Below are positions 1 to 5,158 of a stretch of 6,695 nucleotides of DNA, piece by piece. The stretch is from an uncultured Bacteroidales bacterium (lineage in GTDB: Bacteria > Bacteroidota > Bacteroidia > Bacteroidales > Paludibacteraceae): NCBI GenBank assembly GCA_946405045.1, contig CAMJFV010000099.1, positions 1 through 6,695 of the forward strand, read 5' to 3'. Numbering within the stretch: the stretch's first letter is position 1; each line of letters opens with the position of its first letter. A program made the translations under genes and the position numbers. Below the pieces are notes generated by a model, which worked only from the letters and a program-made list of their open reading frames with translations, ran no database searches and was not told the DNA's origin.

Positions 1-41
1 TCATATTGTCATTGGAAAAAATAGTAATTTTAACTGATTGT

Positions 42-1490
42 TTATTTGTTAAAACCTCTTGACAACATCTCTATTGTGCGGATAGAATCCTTGTAGTTGT
101 TGTTTGCGTTTATTTTCTCAACAGAAAGAGAAGAATCGGAGTTGCCTCCCCATCTGCGGCAGCAGTACAGACTGTCGTAGATTCTTCCGATCTTGTATTT
201 CTTCGACATCTGCAATCCCACTGCGTAATCCTCGCCATAACTTGCGTTAGGGATAGGTATCTCCACAAGTACAGGAGTGAAGAATGCTCGTGGTGCTCCC
301 AAACCGTTGATTCTGACAGCGTTGTTAGGACCCTCTTTGTCTGTCCACTCTTTGTGGGCGATCAATCCTGGTGGGATAGGGTTGAGGTCGAAGTCTGTAA
401 GTGAGTATGATCCGATCACCATCGCGCATTTGTTCTGTTCAAACGCATCGACTATCTTCTGCAAAGTGTTTTCGTCCTGATAGACATCATCGCTGTCGAG
501 CTGGACACAGTATAGTCCACAAGCCTCATGGCGTACAGCCTCCATCCAGCATCCTCCGATTCCGAGGTCTGTGCGAGATGGGAATATATGGTAGAGACGG
601 TTGTTCTCGTTGGCAAGTTTGATAAGCTTGTCAGTTGTCTTGTCTGTGGAGAAATTGTCGACTACGATCACATTCACTTTTCCGTCTTTCAGTTTTTGGC
701 TGAGTGCGGATTTCACAGCGTCTTCAATAGTTTTCTCACGGTTTCTCACAGGAATGATCACCGAGACTTTGAATTTGTAGTTCTCGGCATAGTCCGTGGT
801 CTCTATTTTGATTCTGTTTGTCTGAGTGTAATCGATATATGTCCCTGCTATTTTAGAATACTCAAGATATGCTCTTTGCATCTCGAGTTGTTTAAGTTCA
901 TTGTTAGGGTTGACATAGTCAAACTGTTTGTCTTCGGCGCTACGGCTGTCGAATTCGCTCTCCTGATACAGAGTCTGGCGGATATGGTATGTGTCGCCAT
1001 TCTGGCAAAGCATCAGACGCATGAAATAGTAGGCTGCGTAGTCATAGTCGTCGGCCATCTTCTCGCTCGCCTTGACCCATTCCGATGCTTTGTAGAGCAC
1101 GATGCTTCCCATGTTGAAGTCTTCTCTCACGCTGCCTATCTGTGGCGCTATCACAGGAGTGTCGTGAGCCTCTCCTTCGGAAATGGTGATGTAATTCGAG
1201 TAGACGCATGTGCGTCCTGTGTAAGCGGCTGCAAACGCAAATTCACTTTCACCTCCGTTGATGAGTTTGCAATCTACATTGTGTGTGATGAGCATCAAAT
1301 AGTCGTCTGGGCAGAAGTTGGCTTTTTTCAAAGCTTGGGATACCTGCCACACCGAACGACTGCTTCCTAAAATATGTTCGGCATCATCCACTTTGTCAAG
1401 CAGAATGTAGTCTGCCTCTGCAGTCTTTTTCCCATTGAATCTGTTTCCGACGCTCTCGTCTACAAATTCAGTATATACATATATTTTCAT
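42..1490 (-). CDS. Family 2 (GT-A fold) glycosyltransferase with a degenerate GT-like N-terminal half
   Basis: Predicted cytoplasmic enzyme that moves a sugar from a nucleotide-sugar donor to an acceptor, probably in surface glycan synthesis; donor and acceptor cannot be told from sequence. The catalytic GT2 domain fills the C-terminal half: VSVIIPVRNR (residues 242-251) is the first strand and nucleotide-binding loop, VVDNFSTDKT (276-285) the second, LDSDD (331-335) the metal-binding DXD motif, GED (419-421) the likely catalytic-base region, and RRW (445-447) a C-terminal basic/aromatic motif. Residues 1-235 lack these catalytic motifs but have a GT2-like tail (see findings). There is no signal peptide or membrane segment. 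The ATG lies 4 bp after the amidase stop, so the gene is probably co-transcribed and translationally coupled; AGTAGGAAA just upstream is a weak ribosome site. The TAA stop is complete. Confident on family, unsure of substrate. Confidence 0.9.
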   Translation of the reverse strand: MKIYVYTEFVDESVGNRFNGKKTAEADYILLDKVDDAEHILGSSRSVWQVSQALKKANFCPDDYLMLITHNVDCKLINGGESEFAFAAAYTGRTCVYSNYITISEGEAHDTPVIAPQIGSVREDFNMGSIVLYKASEWVKASEKMADDYDYAAYYFMRLMLCQNGDTYHIRQTLYQESEFDSRSAEDKQFDYVNPNNELKQLEMQRAYLEYSKIAGTYIDYTQTNRIKIETTDYAENYKFKVSVIIPVRNREKTIEDAVKSALSQKLKDGKVNVIVVDNFSTDKTTDKLIKLANENNRLYHIFPSRTDLGIGGCWMEAVRHEACGLYCVQLDSDDVYQDENTLQKIVDAFEQNKCAMVIGSYSLTDFDLNPIPPGLIAHKEWTDKEGPNNAVRINGLGAPRAFFTPVLVEIPIPNASYGEDYAVGLQMSKKYKIGRIYDSLYCCRRWGGNSDSSLSVEKINANNNYKDSIRTIEMLSRGFNK

Positions 1491-1494
1491 TTTC

Positions 1495-4400
1495 CTACTT
1501 TGTCGTTTTCTTTGGTGTTGTTTTCTTTACAACTGTTTTCTTCTTTGTCGTTGCTGACTTCTTGGCTGCATTCTTCGATTTTGACGCCTTGTTTTTGGTT
1601 GCTGTCAAATTGAAAAATGTGACAAGTTCTTTCATGAATTGGTTTTGTTCATCTTCATCTATGCTTTCAAACGGAACCGCACTGATGAGAGTGTTCAGTT
1701 TGCCTTTCTGTCCGACAGCTGCAGGCTCGCCATTCTCAAGGTATCTGAACACGACAAATGCGTTTGGATTGCCTTTGTCGAGAATGTTAGGCGACGCTAC
1801 TGTGTATTGGCGTTCACTTGGCCTGTTGTTGAACTTATAGCTACGTTTGAAGTCATTCTTGATGCTGAATGAACTTTGTATCTGACTAAGTTGGATATCA
1901 CTTTTTGGTAGTGGAGTCAGATACTCGATAGCATGAGTCTTACACCATAGAATGTCCGCTGTCGCTGCTTTTAGTTTAACACCCAAAACCTCATTGGCGA
2001 ATTTCGCTACGGAAGGGTATTCAGCTTTTGTCTCTTCAAGTTCCGACATGATGTATGCTCCGGACATGAATAGGTTTCCTCCAGATAACAGATATTTCGA
2101 CAATCTTTTTCGTGTGGCATAATTCAGCACGTTGTAACGCTTTTGCATTCCACATTTTGTCTCTTTCTCCATTCCAAGGATGTAGTCCACCAAACAGAAA
2201 TGGTTTTTGTCGACGTTGTTGTATGTCTCAAACGCTTCGTCGCTCGTTGAGACGAAACTGAATCCTAGTGCGTGCAGTGCTTTTCCATGCACGTATGGAT
2301 AGTTGAATGTGTTTCCTGCGATAATCTGACCTTCCAGATTTTTCTCACAAGCTCCGAATCCCGGTTGGTCGTTGGAGATGTATGGGTTACTCTTGATGAA
2401 ATCTGTTTGACTGCCAGTTTTAGATATGTCTCTTATATAAGGCACTCCAGGATCTTTGCTATCTACAAATCCACCTGACAGCGAGTCTTCAAAGAATTCT
2501 GGTCCTGACACACGGTTGAATCCATTCACGATCAGCACTCTTCCTTTCTCTTTGGAAGCGATGCTTGCTGACAAAATCTCAGTAGGGAAGCTCTCTCCAC
2601 CTCTGTTGACTGCGGTCACTTTGAACCTGTAGATGGAATCTTTGTGCAGTTCCATTGAGTATTTGTTGCTTTCCAAATAGATTCCGTTGTTGAAACCGTT
2701 GTCACCGATTGCGGTGTAGAGGATGTATCCGTCTGTTGTGACGGAAGGTTCGAGACTGTCTTTTGTCGGTCTCCATGATAAATTTATTTTGTCTCCACTG
2801 AAATCAATTGAGAAGTGGGATGGTGCGAGTGGAGTGAACTCATAGTCCTCTATCTTGTTGATGCTGGCTATGAATTTTATGACAGCCTTGTAGATGGAGC
2901 GTGCGACGGTAAACTTGAATTCAGGGTCGAACGCATACTTCATATCTTCAAAGTTCTGATGCGACAGAAGTTCAAGCAACATAGTAGGGACCTCAGGCAC
3001 TCTTGCCTCGTAATAGGCCTCGTCTCTCAAACCACGGTTGTGCCAGTCTGGACAATACACTTTTTTGATGTCCTCGACCACCTGTGATTCCACCATGTCT
3101 GCGAAATCACGTGATGCCATGCGGGAAAGACCGGTAGGGTATTCCGTTTTTCCCATATCGCTTGTCAGGAATATTGCCAGTGAGCCGACCGTAGACGTGT
3201 CGATTCCGGCATCAGTATGTAGGGCAAGAGCCAAGTCGATAGGTATGCCAATTCCTTTTGTTTTTTTGTTGAGACGCGAGCCTCCCGACAGAGCGTTCAC
3301 CCAAATGGCACGGCTCATGTAGTCTGTTTTGTATTCGTTGTTCTGGCCGCAGTAGACGCTGTCGGAGAATCCGGCCATCTGTAGCCAGTAGCGAGCACAT
3401 TCCAGATATTTTGGTTTTTCACTTGTGAAGAAGAAAGGATCTGGAGCACCAGGGATAGGAGCGATGCTTCTCTCCACACATCCGACTCCGCCTCCGAATT
3501 TCACAGCGTCAGCGGTTATATGATTGCCTTTTTCTTCACTTTGGTTAGTCAGACGCACCTTGCCCATCTCTGGATGTGATCCGGCTTTGAACTTGAATGT
3601 GCCGAGGTAAATCCATGTGCCGCCACCTTTAGTCTGGTCCACCACAAACTCCGTTTCTCCACCAGTATGGAAAACAGTGTAGTGGGCATCTTCGGTACTT
3701 TTGGAAACAGTCTTATATGACACATAAACCGCATATTCTCCATCTTCAGGAATCTCAGGAATCCAGTCAGTGTAAGCTGAACCGTTAGGATGGGACCGGA
3801 TCACGCGATAAGAACCGTCTTCAAACGGATTATCTCCATGGCGATATATCTTTTTCTTTTGAGCGAATCCTGTCGTGTCGACTCTATCCGGGTTTGGATT
3901 GTGCCATTTGGCGCGACGGGCATTTTCTTCCACGTATTCAGTGGCCTTCGCCGTTTCAAAATCCACGATCACCTCATTCTTCTGGACATCCCTTTCTCTT
4001 GGATAAAAAACGTTAGCTCCAGCGTTTTCCAACATCGGAATCAGATAAGGCAAAACGACCGAAGGAGTATAAGTGTCTTCGGAGATTCCCCAGAAGCGAG
4101 GACGTTGCAGAATCCAAAGGTTTTGTGACGGTTCGAAATAGTAGCCGTGACTCGCCCATAGAGCGATGTGTCGACCCTGCAGACCAGCGGAAGGAGAACA
4201 TGGAGCACCAACCTTGGTGACCACATTCTTTAAATCATCTTTGTCTCTGTTTCTGAGATTAAGTATTCGAGACTTGTCTTTTTTGGTCTCTTCTCGCATA
4301 TCATTAGGGACATAGTCATAAATATTTTTAGAAGAGATGTATAGCTCGACATCGAAATTAGTATATGGGGCAGGAAGATTTTTGCTGATGCTGTCTTTCA

Positions 4401-4656
4401 ACGCTTTGATTGCGTCTTCTCTGTAGTTGACATTTTTGAAAGGTTTGCTGAGAGAAATTTGGATTAGAGAGTCGCTCAGACTAGCGCTGTAATTTTCAAC
4501 TTTTAGGTTTCCGTATCTCAATGTCGGATAGTTTGCCTCCCTGAACCACGTAAAGACACTGTCAAGCGAACTGTTGATTGAACCGTCCGTTTTTTGTGCC
4601 GCTATGCTGATGCAAATAGCTAAGAATAAAAAAATACCGTATAATCGTCGTGTCAC
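1495..4656 (-). CDS. Exported N-acetylmuramoyl-L-alanine amidase with inserted golvesin-like domain, FnIII-like domain and Lys-rich tail
   Basis: Predicted zinc amidase cutting the bond between MurNAc and L-Ala in peptidoglycan, acting in the periplasm or outside the cell. Residues 1-20 form a signal peptide (RR, hydrophobic core, AA/Q cleavage); Cys15 lacks a proper lipobox. The Amidase_3-like domain is split: the first half (about 160-235) has SHG with H170, E193 and the strand YPRERD (219-224); the second has ALHTDAG with H480 and LLELLSHQN with E562. H170, E193 and H480 are candidate zinc ligands and E562 the catalytic Glu. A golvesin-C-like beta domain (about 276-390) sits between the halves. 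An FnIII-like module (608-700), a Rossmann/GATase-like domain opening with RVLIVNGFNR (706-715), and a basic tail (1018-1053) follow. The start is GTG; an in-frame TAA lies one codon upstream, so no longer start exists, and the signal peptide fits. Relatives in Bacteroides are often labelled xanthan lyase, which the visible motifs do not support. It leads the operon with the glycosyltransferase. Confidence 0.88.
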   Translation of the reverse strand: MTRRLYGIFLFLAICISIAAQKTDGSINSSLDSVFTWFREANYPTLRYGNLKVENYSASLSDSLIQISLSKPFKNVNYREDAIKALKDSISKNLPAPYTNFDVELYISSKNIYDYVPNDMREETKKDKSRILNLRNRDKDDLKNVVTKVGAPCSPSAGLQGRHIALWASHGYYFEPSQNLWILQRPRFWGISEDTYTPSVVLPYLIPMLENAGANVFYPRERDVQKNEVIVDFETAKATEYVEENARRAKWHNPNPDRVDTTGFAQKKKIYRHGDNPFEDGSYRVIRSHPNGSAYTDWIPEIPEDGEYAVYVSYKTVSKSTEDAHYTVFHTGGETEFVVDQTKGGGTWIYLGTFKFKAGSHPEMGKVRLTNQSEEKGNHITADAVKFGGGVGCVERSIAPIPGAPDPFFFTSEKPKYLECARYWLQMAGFSDSVYCGQNNEYKTDYMSRAIWVNALSGGSRLNKKTKGIGIPIDLALALHTDAGIDTSTVGSLAIFLTSDMGKTEYPTGLSRMASRDFADMVESQVVEDIKKVYCPDWHNRGLRDEAYYEARVPEVPTMLLELLSHQNFEDMKYAFDPEFKFTVARSIYKAVIKFIASINKIEDYEFTPLAPSHFSIDFSGDKINLSWRPTKDSLEPSVTTDGYILYTAIGDNGFNNGIYLESNKYSMELHKDSIYRFKVTAVNRGGESFPTEILSASIASKEKGRVLIVNGFNRVSGPEFFEDSLSGGFVDSKDPGVPYIRDISKTGSQTDFIKSNPYISNDQPGFGACEKNLEGQIIAGNTFNYPYVHGKALHALGFSFVSTSDEAFETYNNVDKNHFCLVDYILGMEKETKCGMQKRYNVLNYATRKRLSKYLLSGGNLFMSGAYIMSELEETKAEYPSVAKFANEVLGVKLKAATADILWCKTHAIEYLTPLPKSDIQLSQIQSSFSIKNDFKRSYKFNNRPSERQYTVASPNILDKGNPNAFVVFRYLENGEPAAVGQKGKLNTLISAVPFESIDEDEQNQFMKELVTFFNLTATKNKASKSKNAAKKSATTKKKTVVKKTTPKKTTK

Positions 4657-4679
4657 GTCTTAGATTCTTAATATGTGTG

Positions 4680-4711
4680 CAAATATAGCATAAAATCAAT
4701 TTTTATACAAA
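4680..4711 (-). promoter_or_regulatory. Sigma-ABfr-type promoter of the amidase-glycosyltransferase operon
   Basis: Read on the minus strand: -33 element TTTG (4711-4708), a 20-bp spacer, then -7 element TATATTTG (4687-4680). This is a full match to the Bacteroidetes consensus TTTG / 19-21 bp / TAnnTTTG. Transcription should begin near 4672-4676, giving a leader of only about 16-20 nt before the GTG at 4656. That leader has no Shine-Dalgarno sequence, which is common in this phylum. The match is seen directly; activity is inferred. Confidence 0.75.
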
Positions 4712-4740
4712 AATCTTGAATGTCGAATTAAAATAATGCT

Positions 4741-4748
4741 TATATTCG
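4741..4748 (+). promoter_or_regulatory. Possible -7 element of a plus-strand intergenic transcript
   Basis: TATATTCG followed by CA matches TAnnTTTG at all but one defined position. A -33-like CTTG (4715-4718; 3 of 4) lies 22 bp upstream, slightly long. It would start transcription near 4752-4757, right at the GTCTT hairpin and about 90-95 nt before the terminator. It sits back to back with the amidase promoter, whose -33 TTTG occupies 4708-4711. Confidence 0.35.
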
Positions 4749-4752
4749 CACC

Positions 4753-4849
4753 GTCTTTTATAAGACAAGATTAAGTAGTAATATTTCAGTTCGTTTTATG
4801 TGATTAATTATCCAAGCATTTCTATGGGAATAGAGGTGCTTGTTTTTTT
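4753..4849 (+). ncRNA. Candidate small RNA (about 97 nt) ending at an intrinsic terminator
   Basis: Proposed because a strong plus-strand terminator (4813-4849) has no coding sequence upstream of it: the nearest gene to the left runs the other way. The candidate begins with a small hairpin, GTCTT (4753-4757), loop TTAT, AAGAC (4762-4766), close to the start predicted from the -7-like box at 4741. An AU-rich, probably unpaired segment (4767-4812) could be the target-pairing region, and the terminator stem-loop with its U-run closes it. There is no credible ORF: ATG at 4799 is followed at once by TGA. I do not recognise a known RNA family. It could instead be the start of an attenuated leader for the DUF4301 gene. 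Confidence 0.4.
4813..4849 (+). terminator. Strong rho-independent terminator on the plus strand
   Basis: A 13-bp stem (CAAGCATTTCTAT at 4813-4825 pairing with ATAGAGGTGCTTG at 4830-4842), a GGGA tetraloop (4826-4829) and seven T (4843-4849). Two pairs (4819-4836 and 4820-4835) are G-U in plus-strand RNA and would be A-C mismatches in minus-strand RNA. The minus strand also has no T-run after the hairpin. The signal is therefore directional and serves a plus-strand transcript. Confidence 0.8.
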
Positions 4850-4866
4850 GTAAAATGCTATAGATC

Positions 4867-4964
4867 TCAAAGTGCGATAAAATGAAGATTTTAATGGTGG
4901 AATGCTCTAATCTTCTCCTCTGTAGTGTGAGCCGTAGGCGTGCACTTTGATAAAATTTTGCACG
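4867..4964. other. Nested inverted repeats with alternative pairings; possible structured RNA
   Basis: Outer stem TCAAAGTGC (4867-4875) with GCACTTTGA (4942-4950), 9 bp with no mismatch. Inside it, GAAGATT (4884-4890) pairs with AATCTTC (4909-4915), 7 bp. CGTGCA (4939-4944) can instead pair with TGCACG (4959-4964), which competes with the right arm of the outer stem. No T-run follows on either strand and no promoter is evident for this piece alone. The strand is not determined because all pairs are Watson-Crick. It lies between the plus-strand terminator and the DUF4301 promoter. Confidence 0.35.
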
Positions 4965-5087
4965 AGGACTTCCTGAATATGAAACCTGCATGAAAACTGA
5001 ATAAATTTAAAATTAAAAAATGTTAAAAGTTGTTGAGTAGCATAGTTTATTTGTCTTTGAAAACTTTTTTATTATCTTTTTCTCTTA
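4965..5087. other. AT-rich spacer upstream of the DUF4301 promoter
   Basis: Mostly A/T tracts with no convincing ORF, hairpin-plus-T-run or full promoter match. TTTG occurs at 5050-5053 and 5056-5059 but without a correctly spaced -7 element. The composition is typical of DNA upstream of Bacteroidetes promoters. I see nothing else in it. Confidence 0.4.
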
Positions 5088-5095
5088 TAACTTTG
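5088..5095 (+). promoter_or_regulatory. -7 promoter element of the DUF4301 gene
   Basis: TAACTTTG, followed by CA, is a full match to the Bacteroidetes -7 consensus TAnnTTTG. The -33 partner is weak: a T-run at 5065-5070 lies at the right distance (TTTT, 3 of 4, 19-bp spacer), while true TTTG copies at 5050-5053 and 5056-5059 are too far upstream (34 and 28 bp). The flanking DNA is very AT-rich. Predicted transcription start is near 5099-5104, leaving a leader of about 55-60 nt. Confidence 0.6.
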
Positions 5096-5119
5096 CATTG
5101 TTCGTGAAATAGGTTTAAT

Positions 5120-5157
5120 TTTAGGACAAAGAATTTAGGATACGCAAATTTTTAGGA
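5120..5157 (+). repeat. Three TTTAGGA direct repeats in the DUF4301 leader
   Basis: TTTAGGA occurs at 5120-5126, 5134-5140 and 5151-5157; the last two extend to TTTAGGATA. Start-to-start distances are 14 and 17 bp. The third copy puts GGA 1 nt before the ATG at 5159, too close for a classical Shine-Dalgarno pairing, and the second is too far away. They may bind a regulator or affect ribosome loading, or may be chance in AT-rich DNA. Confidence 0.4.
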
Positions 5158-5158
5158 T

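Noticed and set aside
1..41. Possible terminator or start of a further minus-strand gene after the glycosyltransferase
   Set aside because: There is a T6 run on the minus strand but only a 3-bp imperfect hairpin before it. ATG at 12-10 meets a stop after three codons, and ATG at 4-2 runs off the window.
528..1370. Antisense ORF (280 codons) over the glycosyltransferase
   Set aside because: It is the shadow of a well-supported GT gene; its Val/Phe/Cys-rich product has no recognisable domain.
4614..4656. Lipoprotein signal (Cys15) on the amidase
   Set aside because: The residues before Cys15 are L-A-I, not a proper lipobox (Gly/Ala/Ser expected at -1), and a normal signal peptidase I site (AA/Q at 20/21) follows.
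4824..4853. Nine-codon ORF (MGIEVLVFL) overlapping the terminator
   Set aside because: It begins within the terminator stem and continues into the T-run, where RNA would end; chance reading frame.
4758..4991. Minus-strand ORF of 77 codons in the divergent spacer
   Set aside because: It runs through the terminator hairpin and the nested inverted repeats, has no minus-strand -7 element (CAAAnnTA on the plus strand) upstream, no ribosome site and no recognisable domain.
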